From assembly GCF_900141635.1 (NCBI RefSeq), contig NZ_FSRH01000004.1:124001-188000 (forward strand): a stretch of DNA of 64,000 nt. The letters are read 5' to 3'. Below, in pieces: positions 43,789 to 55,576 of the stretch. The number at the start of each line of letters is the position of its first letter. Positions within the stretch are counted from its first letter, which is position 1. Under the pieces are notes generated by a model. The model saw only the letters and a list, made by a program, of their open reading frames with translations, did no database searches and had not been told where the DNA came from. The DNA is from Peptoclostridium litorale DSM 5388 (GTDB lineage: Bacteria; Bacillota; Clostridia; Peptostreptococcales; Peptostreptococcaceae). The translations under genes and the position numbers were made by a program.

Positions 43789-43818
43789 GCATTAAAATTT
43801 TGGATTTTGGAGGACTGT

Positions 43819-44568
43819 ATGGACTGCTACGGAGAATTTGCAAATATTTACGATGAGCTTATGGGGGATGTCGACTACGAAATGTGGTCGGACTACATTG
43901 AAGCACTCATAAATGAGTTTTCTGGAATAGATGTGGAAAACATACTCGAGCTTGCATGCGGCACCGGGAATATAACCATTCCAATGGCGCAAAAGGGATA
44001 CTCTGTCACAGGGATGGACATTTCCGAAGACATGCTTTGCATTGCAAAGGGCAAACTGGAAGGGAAAAGGCTCGAAATAAGCCTTGTTCAATCGGATATG
44101 AAAGACTTTGAGTACGATGCTGTGAGAGCCCAGTGCGTAATATGCGCATGTGATGGATTCAACTATATAACAGATGAAAACTCTCTAGGCTCTATTTTTG
44201 AAAAGGTATACAATATGCTTCCAAAAGGCGGAACGTTCATATTCGACATAAGCTCCAGCCATAAGCTTAAAAATATAATATCACAGTCCACATTCACCCA
44301 TGTTGACGAGGATACGGCGTATATATGGGAAAACTATTATGACGAGGACTTAAAAACGGTTGATATGGAGCTTACATTTTTTGTGAGGGAGAATAGTGGC
44401 CTTTACAGGAGATTTGACGAACTGCACGTTCAAAGGGTATATGAAAATGAGGAAATTTTAAAAATGCTTCAAAGCGCAGGATTCAAATGCTCAAAAGCAC
44501 TGTCTGAATTCAGCTTTGAAGAGGACAATGGAATGTCCGAGAGAGTGTTTTTTGCAGCTGTCAAGTAG
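43819..44568 (+). CDS. class I SAM-dependent methyltransferase
   Basis: A 249-residue methyltransferase with a clear SAM motif I (ILELACGTGNITIPMAQKGY) and motif II (VTGMDISEDMLCIAKGKLEG); the C-terminal half resembles the beta-rich extension found in YodB/YqeM-like proteins. The N-terminal YGEFANIYDELMGDVDYEMW is typical of a widespread Firmicutes family of unknown substrate. The ATG at 43819 follows ttggaggac; an in-frame ATG at 43807 overlaps it. A decayed palindromic repeat begins at its stop codon. Confidence 0.88.
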   Translation: MDCYGEFANIYDELMGDVDYEMWSDYIEALINEFSGIDVENILELACGTGNITIPMAQKGYSVTGMDISEDMLCIAKGKLEGKRLEISLVQSDMKDFEYDAVRAQCVICACDGFNYITDENSLGSIFEKVYNMLPKGGTFIFDISSSHKLKNIISQSTFTHVDEDTAYIWENYYDEDLKTVDMELTFFVRENSGLYRRFDELHVQRVYENEEILKMLQSAGFKCSKALSEFSFEEDNGMSERVFFAAVK

Positions 44569-44630
44569 GGCATGCGAGGTATAAACCTGTCGGACGCCTT
44601 ACGCTTTGGGACTGATTGAATCTCATTCCG
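44567..44630. repeat. palindromic MITE-like repeat, copy 2 (decayed)
   Basis: GGGCATGCGAGGTATAAA, then TCGGACGCCTTACGCTTTG and GGACTGATTG match the left arm and part of the right arm of the copy at 60452. The right terminal repeat is degraded. Confidence 0.6.
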
Positions 44631-44740
44631 ATCTATAGAATGATCTGTAAACAAAGGAAAAAGCATAAGAATAACACTATAATATAAAGTGGCAAAATAA
44701 CAACTATAAGTAAAGAGGAATTTGAAGGGAGAAATAATCA

Positions 44741-45619
44741 ATGAGTAATTATGTAATAAGAACATCGGCGGCAGACAACAATATAAGGGGATTTTTCGCG
44801 GTTACAACTGAAATGGTTGAAAAGGCGAGAACTATACATGAAGCGTCTCCGGTTGCAACTGCAGCCCTTGGAAGGGTTATAACTGCGGCAAGCATAATGG
44901 GCCTTATGATGAAGGGCGACAAGGACAAGCTGACTCTTCAGGTCATGGGAGGAGGCCCGGCTGGTTCTGTAGTTGCGGTTTCGAATTCAAAAGGTATGGT
45001 AAAGGGCTATATATCAAACCCTTCTGTGGATGTTCCGCTTAAAGAAGACGGAAAGCTCGATGTCGGCGGAGCTGTTGGAATAGACGGAAAGATAAGCGTT
45101 ATGAGGGACCTCGGCATGAAAGAGCCCTATATAGGACAGAACGATCTTTTCAACGGTGAGATTGCGCAGGATCTTACTCATTACTATGCGTATTCGGAGC
45201 AGCAGCCTTCTGCTGTATCTCTTGGAGTGCTTATAGAAAAAGACTCTTCCGTAAAGGCTGCGGGAGGATTCATAGTCCAGCTTATGCCTGATGCAGACGA
45301 AGAGATCGTGTCGAGACTTGAGCAAAACCTTGTATCCATGAAAAACATAACGGCTTTAATAGAAGATGGAAATATGCCTGAAGATATAATGAACATGGTA
45401 TTTGACGGACTAAGCCCTAAAGTGCTTCAAAAGGATGAGGTCGACTTTGAATGCGATTGCAGCAGGGAGAAGTTTGAAAAGGCTCTTGTGACAATAGGAG
45501 AGGAAGATTTCGACAAGCTTATAAACGAAGACAACGGAGCGGAGCTTGTATGCCATTTTTGCAATTCCAAGTACAACTTCACAAGGGAAGATCTTGAAGA
45601 GCTTAAGAAAAATATGTAG
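44741..45619 (+). CDS. hslO: redox-regulated chaperone Hsp33
   Basis: Cytosolic holdase activated by oxidative unfolding; 292 residues. The C-terminal zinc centre has the family cysteines CDC (about residue 237) and CHFC (about 270). The N-terminal [19 protein letters not shown] and GGPAGS region are typical. The ATG at 44741 follows gaagggaga. It is probably transcribed with the downstream activator gene, which starts 11 bp after its stop. Confidence 0.96.
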   Translation: MSNYVIRTSAADNNIRGFFAVTTEMVEKARTIHEASPVATAALGRVITAASIMGLMMKGDKDKLTLQVMGGGPAGSVVAVSNSKGMVKGYISNPSVDVPLKEDGKLDVGGAVGIDGKISVMRDLGMKEPYIGQNDLFNGEIAQDLTHYYAYSEQQPSAVSLGVLIEKDSSVKAAGGFIVQLMPDADEEIVSRLEQNLVSMKNITALIEDGNMPEDIMNMVFDGLSPKVLQKDEVDFECDCSREKFEKALVTIGEEDFDKLINEDNGAELVCHFCNSKYNFTREDLEELKKNM

Positions 45620-45630
45620 AGGGTGATTTT

Positions 45631-47199
45631 ATGGCTGGGCCTTTGAGATATGAAATTACTACAAAAGACAAGATAGGAATGACTCTTTCAATACTCACTG
45701 CGCTTTATAATAAAAAGGTCAATATAAACTCACTTGAGGTATTTCCTAAAAAGGTATGCATAAGAATAGACGACATATCAGGTATCCAAAAGCATGAAGT
45801 TGAAAAGGATATAATGGAAATAGACGGGGTAATAGGAATAAAGACTATACAGCTGCTTTCATACGAGGAAAATGAAAGAAGGCTTATTGCAATGATAGAT
45901 GCTGTTGCAGAGGGAATAATAGCCGTGAATAAGAATCTTGAAGTCGAGATATTCAACAGATACTGCGAGAATCTCTTTGGAATAAAAAAGGAAGAGGTTC
46001 TTGGAACTGACGTGAGGGATCTTATAACTGAAAATGCGCCCATAGTGAACCTTCTGGATACGGGAGAAAAATACGACAACCTGGAATTTAAAATGGATTT
46101 TAAAAACGGGCATCTCCACTACCTTACGACGGGAAGGCCAATACTTGGCGATAACGGGGAGATACTTGGAGCCGTAGCGTCAATTGAAGATATTGAAAAG
46201 GCCATAGAGCTTGCCAACATAGTGTCTGTTACAGACCAAGGAGCATTCAAGGAAGTTGTCGGAAACAGCAGGGCCATAGAGCGAGTTAAAAAAATTGCAG
46301 CAACAGTTGCAAGGAGCAATTCCACAATACTCCTTAGAGGAGAAAGCGGTACAGGCAAGGAAGTTTTTGCAAGGGCAATACACAATTTGAGTGACAGAAA
46401 TTCGTTTGACTTCATAGCGATCAACTGTGCGGCTCTTCCCGAGAGCCTTCTTGAAAGCGAGCTTTTCGGATATGAAAAGGGAAGCTTTACAGGAGCTCTT
46501 GCTACGGGAAAGGACGGCCTCTTTATAAAGGCAAGCGGAAGCACTCTTTTTCTGGATGAGATAGGAGAGCTTTCAATGCCCCTTCAGGCAAAGCTCCTAA
46601 GGGTGCTGCAGGAGGGCAAGATAAGAAGGATAGGCTCAGGTAGTGAAGAAAGCGTGGATGTGAGGATAATAGCGGCTACGAACAAGAATCTCGAGGATAT
46701 GATAAAAAATGGGAGTTTCAGGGAAGACCTCTATTATAGGCTCAATGTGATACCAATATATATACCCCCTCTCAGCGAGAGAAAAGAGGACATAGGACTC
46801 TTGGCGAAATTCTTTATGGACAAGCTGGGGAGAAAAATAGGAAAGCGGGTAGACGGCTTTGAAATAGGCTTTTTAAACGGGCTTATGGACTATGACTGGC
46901 CGGGCAATGTCAGAGAACTTGAAAATGTAATAGAAAGGGCTATCAACCTTTGCGAGGGAAAACTCCTGACTCGTGATCACCTTATAATAGATTTTGAAAA
47001 GGATTTAAAGAGGATTGAGAGAATATCCAGGTTTGAAGAGGACATGAGCCTTGCACAAGTGGTGGAAATTTGCGAAAAGCAGGCTATAATTGAAGCCTTA
47101 AAGAAAAGCGGCAGCATAAGAAAAGCTGCAAGGGGCCTTGGGGTTTCCCACACGACAATAATGAACAAGATTAAGAAATACAATATACAATGGCAATAA
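45631..47199 (+). CDS. ACT-PAS sigma-54 activator, TyrR-like, beside methionine gamma-lyase
   Basis: A 522-residue enhancer-binding protein. Domains in order: N-terminal ACT-like domain (about 1-75; small-molecule/amino-acid binding), PAS (about 80-185), AAA+ with Walker A GESGTGKE, a sigma-54 loop that reads GSFTGA instead of GAFTGA, and a C-terminal TyrR-type HTH ([22 protein letters not shown]). The alanine-to-serine change in the key loop is unusual; sigma-54 activation may be altered. The probable target is the methionine gamma-lyase gene downstream, which has a sigma-54-type promoter. The ATG has a gagggtgat site. Confidence 0.88.
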   Translation: MAGPLRYEITTKDKIGMTLSILTALYNKKVNINSLEVFPKKVCIRIDDISGIQKHEVEKDIMEIDGVIGIKTIQLLSYEENERRLIAMIDAVAEGIIAVNKNLEVEIFNRYCENLFGIKKEEVLGTDVRDLITENAPIVNLLDTGEKYDNLEFKMDFKNGHLHYLTTGRPILGDNGEILGAVASIEDIEKAIELANIVSVTDQGAFKEVVGNSRAIERVKKIAATVARSNSTILLRGESGTGKEVFARAIHNLSDRNSFDFIAINCAALPESLLESELFGYEKGSFTGALATGKDGLFIKASGSTLFLDEIGELSMPLQAKLLRVLQEGKIRRIGSGSEESVDVRIIAATNKNLEDMIKNGSFREDLYYRLNVIPIYIPPLSERKEDIGLLAKFFMDKLGRKIGKRVDGFEIGFLNGLMDYDWPGNVRELENVIERAINLCEGKLLTRDHLIIDFEKDLKRIERISRFEEDMSLAQVVEICEKQAIIEALKKSGSIRKAARGLGVSHTTIMNKIKKYNIQWQ

Positions 47200-47234
47200 A
47201 AATTTCCAGGCGGCAAATAATATTGCCGGAAAAC

Positions 47235-47269
47235 AAAAGGAATGGCACGTAATCGTGCCATTCCTTTTT
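47235..47269 (+). terminator. terminator after the TyrR-like activator
   Basis: AAAAGGAATGGCACG pairs with CGTGCCATTCCTTTT around TAAT, then T. Confidence 0.9.
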
Positions 47270-47395
47270 GCGTATTTATTCATAGTATATAAAGTGAATT
47301 ACAATACAGTATGAGGCAAGAGTGAAAACGTTGTCATGCCAGTAGTTTGAATAGTCAAAAAAATGTAATCATAAAAAAACAGATTGACTTAAAAA

Positions 47396-47412
47396 GTGGC
47401 ATGAAAATTGCT
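47396..47412 (+). promoter_or_regulatory. sigma-54 promoter of the methionine gamma-lyase gene
   Basis: GTGGCAT-N5-TTGCT with GG at 47398-47399 and TTGCT at 47408-47412; the invariant GG and GC positions and spacing are correct. It lies about 105 bp before the gene and downstream of a sigma-54 activator. Confidence 0.8.
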
Positions 47413-47516
47413 CTATATTATAAATAATAGTGAGATTAATATATTTTAATATGGTTAAAGACATGCATTTATGTGTAATAAAACAATAGCTAAAAAATAA
47501 TTTGGGAGGTAATAAG

Positions 47517-48746
47517 ATGAACAGCGAAAAAATTATGAAAATGGGTTTTGGAACAAAGACTATACATGCGGGACACCAAAAGGATCCGGTATCAGGAGCA
47601 TTATGTACTCCTATATTCCAAACCTCAACATTCGTATTTGACTCTGCTGAGCAGGGCGGAAGAAGATTTGCCCTTGAAGAGCCGGGATATATATACTCAA
47701 GACTTGGAAATCCAACAAACACACAGCTTGAAGATAAAATAGCACTTCTTGAAGGCGGGGAAGCTGCAATGTCAACTGCATCGGGAATGGGAGCAATATC
47801 TGCATCTCTTTGGAGCGCTCTTAAGGCTGGAGACCACATGATAGCTTCGGACACTCTTTACGGATGCACTTTCGCTCTTTTAAACCACGGGCTTACAAGA
47901 TTTGGAGTGGATGTTGAATTTGTTGACGCTGGTAATCCAGAAAACATAAGAAAGGCCATGAGACCTAACACTAAGGTTGTCTATCTTGAAACACCTGCAA
48001 ACCCAACGCTAAAGGTTATAGACATAAAGGCAATATCGGACATAGCTCATGAAAATGAAGAGTGCATGGTAATGGTTGACAACACTTTCTGTACTCCGTA
48101 TCTTCAAAGACCGATAGAGTTTGGTGCAGACGTGGTTCTTCATTCTGCTACAAAATACCTTAATGGACACGGAGATGTTATAGCAGGTTTTGCAGTAGGA
48201 AAGCAAGAATTTATAAACCAGGTAAGGCTATTTGGAGTGAAGGATATGACAGGAGCGGTTCTTAGCCCGTTTGATGCTTATCTTCTTCAAAGAGGAATGA
48301 AGACTCTTGAAGTGAGAATGGACAGGCATTGCGCTAACGCAATGGAAGTTGCGAAATTCCTAGAGTCTCACCCTGCAATAGAAGAGGTTTACTATCCAGG
48401 ACTTGAAAGCCATCCGCAGTACGAGCTTGCTAAAAAGCAGATGAGTCTTCCAGGAGCTATGATAGCATTCGAGCTAAAAGGCGGAGTGGAAGAGGGAAGA
48501 AAGCTCATGAACAGCGTTGAGCTTTGCACTCTTGCAGTTAGCCTTGGAGATACTGAAACCCTAATACAGCACCCGGCTTCAATGACTCACTCTCCATATG
48601 AGCCAGAAGAAAGACTTGCTGCAGGAATATCAGACGGCCTTGTAAGGCTTTCTGTAGGGCTTGAAAATCCAGAAGACATAATAGGCGATCTTAAGCAGTC
48701 TCTTGACATGCTTGTAAAGAAGCCAGTAGACATGCTTGTAGAATAA
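47517..48746 (+). CDS. megL: methionine gamma-lyase (PLP-dependent)
   Basis: Splits L-methionine into 2-oxobutyrate, methanethiol and ammonia, feeding Stickland-type fermentation; 409 residues. Cys/Met-metabolism PLP family. The Schiff-base lysine is in [13 protein letters not shown] (about residue 210); [11 protein letters not shown] holds the Tyr-Gly-Cys triad that favours methionine gamma-lyase over cystathionine enzymes (which usually have Gly at the Cys position). The C-terminal half ends [16 protein letters not shown], a substrate-loop motif. Start ATG 47517 follows gggaggtaa. A cystathionine gamma-lyase activity cannot be fully excluded. Confidence 0.92.
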   Translation: MNSEKIMKMGFGTKTIHAGHQKDPVSGALCTPIFQTSTFVFDSAEQGGRRFALEEPGYIYSRLGNPTNTQLEDKIALLEGGEAAMSTASGMGAISASLWSALKAGDHMIASDTLYGCTFALLNHGLTRFGVDVEFVDAGNPENIRKAMRPNTKVVYLETPANPTLKVIDIKAISDIAHENEECMVMVDNTFCTPYLQRPIEFGADVVLHSATKYLNGHGDVIAGFAVGKQEFINQVRLFGVKDMTGAVLSPFDAYLLQRGMKTLEVRMDRHCANAMEVAKFLESHPAIEEVYYPGLESHPQYELAKKQMSLPGAMIAFELKGGVEEGRKLMNSVELCTLAVSLGDTETLIQHPASMTHSPYEPEERLAAGISDGLVRLSVGLENPEDIIGDLKQSLDMLVKKPVDMLVE

Positions 48747-48781
48747 TACTTTTGAAATATAAAACTCAATGTCCAAAAATA

Positions 48782-48820
48782 AAAAATGCAAAGCCACAAA
48801 TTTGTGGCTTTGCATTTTTT
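48782..48820 (+). terminator. terminator after megL
   Basis: AAAAATGCAAAGCCACAAA pairs with TTTGTGGCTTTGCATTTTT with no loop beyond the centre, then TATTTTT. Confidence 0.9.
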
Positions 48821-48904
48821 ATTTTTGGAAGAAGAATTGTTCAAGCTGAAAATAAGATATGTCAAGGAATTATATAAATGTGGAATGATGTTGAGCCTTG
48901 GGAA

Positions 48905-48931
48905 AAGGCATGTAGCGGGCTGATTCATGCC
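48905..48931. repeat. possible remnant of the MITE-like repeat (right arm)
   Basis: AGGCATG and CATGCCT form a 7-bp inverted repeat enclosing GGGCTGATT, which resembles the right-arm sequence GGACTGATTCATACC of the copy at 60452. Weak similarity, low confidence. Confidence 0.3.
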
Positions 48932-49096
48932 TGAGATATTGTTGTATCTTAACGAGACTGGATATTACCGGGATTCATATAGGTTTGTGGCAGTAAATTT
49001 GGGTATAAGCTATAAGTGTTTGAATAGAATTTAAGTGAAAGCGTTTTTCTGGTATAATTAAAGTATAAATTATGTAATTAGAGAGGATAATCCAAA

Positions 49097-50434
49097 TTGA
49101 ATCTGAATTTCAAATTAAACTTAGAGCAAACCCAAAAGTTAATAATAACCCAGCAGCTCAAGCAATCGCTTGCAATACTCAATATGAACATGAACGAGCT
49201 TGAAATTGAGATAACAAAAGAAGGCCAGGAAAATCCTGTGATGGAGATTGAAAAAAAAGATCCTATAGACTGGGAAAAATACATTGAATCCATGAAAAGA
49301 AATTCAAGAAAAGAGCAGTATAGCTCTGCAGTAGACAATTCAGATGAAAAGACCAATTTTGAAAACATGATAAGATATGAAGAGAGCATGTATGACTATC
49401 TCAAATCCCAGATAAGCTGCATTTTAAGAAAACAGGAAGACCAGGCTGTAGCTGAATATATAATTGATTCAATGGACAGTGACGGCTACTTCAGAGAGAG
49501 TATAGAAAACATTTCAAAAACTCTAAAAATAAGCACTGAAAAGGCAAAAGACATGCTCAGGGTCATACAAACATTGGATCCGGCTGGAATAGGGGCAACA
49601 AGCCTTGAGGAATGCCTTTGCATACAGCTGCGGGAAAAGGGAATAAATGACCCTGTGCTGGAGTCCATAGTGAGAGAGAACCTTTCTATGATAGCATCTA
49701 AAAAGTACAAGGACATATGTAAAAAATACAAAATAGACATGGAGACTGTCGGCAGGTACTGCGCGGCGATAAGGTCACTTGAACCAAAGCCCGGAATGAT
49801 TTTTGAATCTTCAAATGAAAAATATGTATCTCCCGATGTCATAGCTGAAAATATTGACGGGAAGTTTGTGATGCGATTAAATGAGACGAGCATCCCCAAA
49901 ATAACAATAAGTGATTTCTACCAGAATCTGCTTTTAAACACCCAGGATGAAGAGGCCAAGGAGTATATAAAGCAAAAACTGAATTCTGCGGCAAACCTGA
50001 TGAAAAACATAGAAAGCAGAAAGTCGACCATACTAAAGGTTGCACAGGAGATACTGAACAGGCAGATTGAATTTTTTGAAAAAGGGGTTAACTATTTAAA
50101 ACCCATGATACTCAAGGACATAGCCCAGGAACTTGAATTCCATGAATCAACAATAAGCAGGGCTGTAAATGGAAAATACATGCTTACCCCCTACGGGCTT
50201 TTTGAACTGAAATTTTTCTTCAGCGGATCTCCAAGCTGCGAAGACGTTGCGGCAAACAGTATAAAGAGCATAATAAAAGATATAATAGACGACGAAAACA
50301 AGAAAAAGCCTTACAGTGACCAGAAAATATGTGCCATACTAGACCAAAAGGGGATAAGTGTCTCCAGAAGGACAGTTGCAAAATACAGGGATGAAATGGG
50401 CATACTCTCGTCGTCGCAAAGAAAAGAGCTGTAA
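49097..50434 (+). CDS. rpoN: RNA polymerase sigma-54 factor
   Basis: The alternative sigma factor needed by all enhancer-binding proteins in this window; 445 residues. Region I is the glutamine-rich start (QTQKLIITQQLKQSLAILNMNMNELE), region II is acidic and short, and region III contains the HTH and the conserved RpoN box (SRRTVAKYRDEMGI), which contacts the -24 element. The start is TTG at 49097, preceded by gagaggat; a TATAAT at 49053-49058 is a likely -10. Also called sigL in Firmicutes. It stands directly before pgk; gap and cggR, which separate them in many relatives, are absent. Confidence 0.95.
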   Translation: MNLNFKLNLEQTQKLIITQQLKQSLAILNMNMNELEIEITKEGQENPVMEIEKKDPIDWEKYIESMKRNSRKEQYSSAVDNSDEKTNFENMIRYEESMYDYLKSQISCILRKQEDQAVAEYIIDSMDSDGYFRESIENISKTLKISTEKAKDMLRVIQTLDPAGIGATSLEECLCIQLREKGINDPVLESIVRENLSMIASKKYKDICKKYKIDMETVGRYCAAIRSLEPKPGMIFESSNEKYVSPDVIAENIDGKFVMRLNETSIPKITISDFYQNLLLNTQDEEAKEYIKQKLNSAANLMKNIESRKSTILKVAQEILNRQIEFFEKGVNYLKPMILKDIAQELEFHESTISRAVNGKYMLTPYGLFELKFFFSGSPSCEDVAANSIKSIIKDIIDDENKKKPYSDQKICAILDQKGISVSRRTVAKYRDEMGILSSSQRKEL

Positions 50435-50468
50435 AAATCCGCTTTGAAAGTGGATTTTTTTTTGCAAT
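50435..50468 (+). terminator. terminator after rpoN
   Basis: AAATCCGCTTT pairs with AAGTGGATTT (G-U allowed), followed by a run of seven T. Confidence 0.8.
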
Positions 50469-50606
50469 TATATATAGAATATGTAATTTGAATTGAAAAA
50501 GTTGTATGTCTGATATAGAATAAGTATGTGAAATAAATGCGTTTGAAAAAATAATAGTATCCCATATTTAAAATATTCCAATAGGGGTGTAAGGGGAGGT
50601 TACATA

Positions 50607-51797
50607 ATGTTAAACAAAAAGACAATCGAAAATGTAAACGTAAAGGGAAAAAAGGTTCTTGTAAGATGCGACTTCAATGTTCCGCTTTCAGGAGAAAAGA
50701 TAACAGACGAGAGCAGACTCATAGGAGCGCTTCCTACAATAGAATATCTTATAAAAAACGGGGCGAAGGTTATACTTTGTTCTCACCTTGGAAAACCTAA
50801 GGGAGAGCCAAAGCCAGAACTTTCACTTCTTCCAGTTGCAAAGAGGCTTTCACAGCTTTTGGGAAAAGACGTCCATTTTGCAGCAGATGACAATGTTGTC
50901 GGAGAAAATGCGAAGAAGGCAGTAGAGGATATGAAAGGCGGAGATGTGGTTCTTCTCCAAAACACAAGATACAGAAAAGAAGAGACTAAAAATGAAACGG
51001 GGTATTCAAGGGAACTTGCATCACTTGCGGACATATTCGTAAATGACGCATTTGGAACAGCTCACAGGGCGCACTGCTCTACGGTAGGAGTTACAAAATT
51101 CATAGATCAGAGCGTTTGTGGATACCTTATACAAAAAGAGCTTGAATTCCTTGGAAGCGCCGTTGAAAACCCTAAGAGACCTTTTGCAGCAATACTTGGG
51201 GGAGCAAAGGTTTCAGACAAGTTGAATGTAATAAATAACCTGCTTGAAAAGGTGGACACTCTTATAATCGGAGGGGGAATGGCATATACATTCCTTAAGG
51301 CGAAGGGTCTTGGAATAGGAAATTCACTTCTTGAAGAAGACAAAATAGACTATGCGAAAGAAATGTTTGAAAAGGCCGACAAAAAGGGTATAAAACTTCT
51401 TGTGCCTGTTGACTTCAGAGCGGCAGACAAGTTCTCGGAAGATGAAAAGGCCCAGCTCTTCAGCGGAAGCGTTCCAGATGGGAAAATGGCTCTTGACATA
51501 GGACCTGAGACTGAAAAACTGTTTGCGAACGCTATAAAAGAGTCAAAGACAGTTGTTTGGAACGGACCTATGGGAGTATTTGAATTTGAAGAGTTTGCAA
51601 GTGGAACAAGGGCTGTCGCAAAGGCTATGGCAGATGCAGACGCTGTAACTGTAATAGGCGGAGGAGATAGTGCTGCTGCTGTAAACCAGATGGGATATGG
51701 GGAGAAGATGACTCACATATCTACTGGCGGAGGAGCAAGTCTTGAATTCCTAGAGGGCAAGGAGCTTCCAGGAATAGCTGCGCTCGATGATAAATAG
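50607..51797 (+). CDS. pgk: phosphoglycerate kinase
   Basis: Reversible transfer of phosphate between 1,3-bisphosphoglycerate and ADP; 396 residues. Substrate motif [11 protein letters not shown] at about residue 17, [16 protein letters not shown], the nucleotide GGAKVSDK motif and GGGDSAAA near the end. The start has gggaggttac upstream. First gene of a pgk-tpiA-gpmI-eno cluster. Confidence 0.98.
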   Translation: MLNKKTIENVNVKGKKVLVRCDFNVPLSGEKITDESRLIGALPTIEYLIKNGAKVILCSHLGKPKGEPKPELSLLPVAKRLSQLLGKDVHFAADDNVVGENAKKAVEDMKGGDVVLLQNTRYRKEETKNETGYSRELASLADIFVNDAFGTAHRAHCSTVGVTKFIDQSVCGYLIQKELEFLGSAVENPKRPFAAILGGAKVSDKLNVINNLLEKVDTLIIGGGMAYTFLKAKGLGIGNSLLEEDKIDYAKEMFEKADKKGIKLLVPVDFRAADKFSEDEKAQLFSGSVPDGKMALDIGPETEKLFANAIKESKTVVWNGPMGVFEFEEFASGTRAVAKAMADADAVTVIGGGDSAAAVNQMGYGEKMTHISTGGGASLEFLEGKELPGIAALDDK

Positions 51798-51809
51798 GAG
51801 GTGAAATGC

Positions 51810-52556
51810 TTGAGGATACCAATAATAGCAGGCAACTGGAAGATGAATAAAACTATAAAGGAAGCAGTTGCATTCATAGAAGAGATAAAGCCACAGATCG
51901 AGGGAACTGATGTAGAGGTGATCCTTTGCGCTCCATTCATACTCCTTAAGGACATGAAGGAGGTTTCAAAGGGGAGCAACATCAAAATAGGGGCCCAGAA
52001 CATGCACTTTGAGGAAAGTGGAGCCTATACTGGAGAGGTGTCAGTGCTCAACCTCAAGGAAATAGGAATGGACTACGTGATAATAGGACATTCTGAAAGA
52101 AGACAGTATTTTGGAGAGACCGACGAGAATGTAAACAAGAAGGTTAAAAAAGCCCTTGAATATGACATAAACCCAATAGTATGCGTAGGGGAAACACTTG
52201 AGGAAAGACAGGCTGAAAAGACAAGGGACAAGGTCAAGCTGCAGGTTGAAAAGGCGATTGAGGGACTGACTCATGAGCAAGCTTCGCGCATCGTTGTGGC
52301 ATACGAGCCTATATGGGCCATAGGCACAGGAATGGCAGCTACAAGCAGTGATGCAAACGAAGTTATAGAGTACATAAGGCAAACGCTTGAGAGCATATAT
52401 TCGAGTGAGACTGCGGAAAAAATAAGAGTGCAGTATGGCGGAAGCGTTAAGCCTCAAAATGTTGAAGAGATAATGAATGAGCCGGACATAGACGGAGCCC
52501 TTGTAGGAGGAGCAAGTCTTGACCCTCAAAGTTTCGTGAAACTAGTTAATTTTTAA
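51810..52556 (+). CDS. tpiA: triosephosphate isomerase
   Basis: Interconverts dihydroxyacetone phosphate and glyceraldehyde 3-phosphate; 248 residues. IIAGNWKMNK at the N-terminus, the catalytic His in IIGHSERR (about 97), the catalytic Glu in AYEPIWAIGTG (about 168) and the phosphate loop in YGGSVKP. The start is TTG at 51810 (MRIPIIAGN) with the taggaggtg site at a normal distance; an in-frame GTG at 51801 lies inside that site. Confidence 0.97.
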   Translation: MRIPIIAGNWKMNKTIKEAVAFIEEIKPQIEGTDVEVILCAPFILLKDMKEVSKGSNIKIGAQNMHFEESGAYTGEVSVLNLKEIGMDYVIIGHSERRQYFGETDENVNKKVKKALEYDINPIVCVGETLEERQAEKTRDKVKLQVEKAIEGLTHEQASRIVVAYEPIWAIGTGMAATSSDANEVIEYIRQTLESIYSSETAEKIRVQYGGSVKPQNVEEIMNEPDIDGALVGGASLDPQSFVKLVNF

Positions 52557-52572
52557 GCGGGAGCTGATATAT

Positions 52573-54120
52573 TTGAAAAACCAGGTAGCCCTTATAATAC
52601 TTGACGGGTTTGGAATAAACGAAGACGAGTACGGCAATGCCGTAAAGCTTGCCAGCATGCCTAATTTCAAAAGATACGTAAACGAGTGGCCAACTTCCCA
52701 AATTTCCGCAAGTGGAATGGATGTAGGACTTCCAGACGGCCAGATGGGAAATTCGGAGGTCGGGCATCTCAACATAGGAGCTGGAAGAATAGTATACCAG
52801 GAGCTTACTAGGATAACAAAGGAAATAGAAAGCGGCGATATACTCAAAAATAAGGCGATTTCAAACGCCATAGAAAACGCAAGCAAAAACGGCAGAAAGC
52901 TTCATTTAATGGGCCTACTTTCGGATGGCGGAGTGCACAGCCACATAGAGCATTTAAAGGGGCTTTTGGACATGTGTAAGTCCAAGGGGCTTTTTGACGT
53001 ATATGTACATGCATTTTTAGACGGAAGGGACACCCCTCCTCAAAGCGCAATATCATATATAGAAGAACTTGAAGGGTATATGAATGAAAGCGGCGTAGGA
53101 AGGATTTCCACGGTATCGGGAAGATACTATGCCATGGACAGGGACAATAGATGGGAAAGAGTCAAGCTTGCATACGATGCAATGGTGAATGGAAAGGGCA
53201 ATACGGCATATTCAGCTGTTGAGGCTGTAAAGGCTTCATATGAAAGCGGTGTGAATGACGAGTTCGTAATTCCCACTGTGATACTGAATGACAGCAAGCC
53301 TGTTGCATCGCTTGAGCAGGGAGACTCGGCAGTGTTTTTCAATTTCAGACCTGACAGGGGAAGACAGCTTACAAGGGCCTTGGTAGATGATGCATTTGAA
53401 GGCTTTGAAAGAAGCAAGATAGATACCATGTTTGTGACTATGACGCAATACGATTCAACTATAGAAAACGTGGAAGTGGCATACAGGCCGCAGGTTCTTG
53501 AAAATACAATGGGCGAATACCTGAGCAAAAACGGCAAAAGCCAGCTTAGAATGGCCGAAACCGAAAAGTACGCCCACGTTACGTTCTTTTTCAACGGAGG
53601 CGTAGAAAAGCCTTATGAAGGAGAGGACAGGGTGCTCGTATCGTCTCCGAAGGTTGCAACATACGACATGCAGCCGGAAATGTCTGCATATGAAGTGGCT
53701 GAAAAGTTTGAAATAGCAGTTGATGAAAAGGACTACGACTTCATTGTTCTCAATTTTGCAAACCCCGACATGGTTGGACATACTGGAAATATCGAGGCAG
53801 TGGTAAGAGCTCTAGAGTCGGTTGACGAATGCCTTGGAAGGGTTGTAGACAAGGTCTTATCCAAGGGAGGCGCTGCCATAATAACGGCAGACCATGGGAA
53901 CTCCGAGTACATGATCGACAAGGAGACAGGACAGCCTTTTACTGCCCACACTACAAACAAGGTGCCTTTTGTGATAGCTGGAAGAGAATGCGTGGAGATT
54001 AAAGAAGGCGGAAGGCTTTGCGACATAGCACCCACGGTGCTTGGGCTCATGGGGCTTGAAAAGCCAAATGAGATGACCGGCGAGAGCCTTGTAAAGCAAA
54101 AATGCCTGGTTCAAAACTAA
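52573..54120 (+). CDS. gpmI: 2,3-bisphosphoglycerate-independent phosphoglycerate mutase
   Basis: Manganese-dependent mutase interconverting 3- and 2-phosphoglycerate; 515 residues. The active-site serine lies in GNSEVGHLNIGAGRIVYQ (about residue 62), DGRDTPP and RYYAMDRDNRW are substrate motifs, and metal ligands lie in NFANPDMVGHTG and TADHGNSEYM. The start codon is TTG at 52573, sixteen bases after tpiA. A hairpin follows. Confidence 0.97.
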   Translation: MKNQVALIILDGFGINEDEYGNAVKLASMPNFKRYVNEWPTSQISASGMDVGLPDGQMGNSEVGHLNIGAGRIVYQELTRITKEIESGDILKNKAISNAIENASKNGRKLHLMGLLSDGGVHSHIEHLKGLLDMCKSKGLFDVYVHAFLDGRDTPPQSAISYIEELEGYMNESGVGRISTVSGRYYAMDRDNRWERVKLAYDAMVNGKGNTAYSAVEAVKASYESGVNDEFVIPTVILNDSKPVASLEQGDSAVFFNFRPDRGRQLTRALVDDAFEGFERSKIDTMFVTMTQYDSTIENVEVAYRPQVLENTMGEYLSKNGKSQLRMAETEKYAHVTFFFNGGVEKPYEGEDRVLVSSPKVATYDMQPEMSAYEVAEKFEIAVDEKDYDFIVLNFANPDMVGHTGNIEAVVRALESVDECLGRVVDKVLSKGGAAIITADHGNSEYMIDKETGQPFTAHTTNKVPFVIAGRECVEIKEGGRLCDIAPTVLGLMGLEKPNEMTGESLVKQKCLVQN

Positions 54121-54133
54121 TATAATATTAATG

Positions 54134-54166
54134 CCGTGGAGAAAAATGCTTGCTTTTTTCTCCGCG
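54134..54166 (+). terminator. hairpin between gpmI and eno
   Basis: CCGTGGAGAAAAA pairs with TTTTTTCTCCGCGG. No T run follows the stem, so partial termination or mRNA stabilisation is more likely than complete termination. Confidence 0.55.
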
Positions 54167-54171
54167 GATAG

Positions 54172-55494
<1,323 letters not shown>

Positions 55495-55576
55495 TCGTAT
55501 TTGCGAAAATTGAGAATATTCACAGGCACAAAAATATTAAATTGTGCATATGTATGTTGAAATGCAGAAAAAACAG

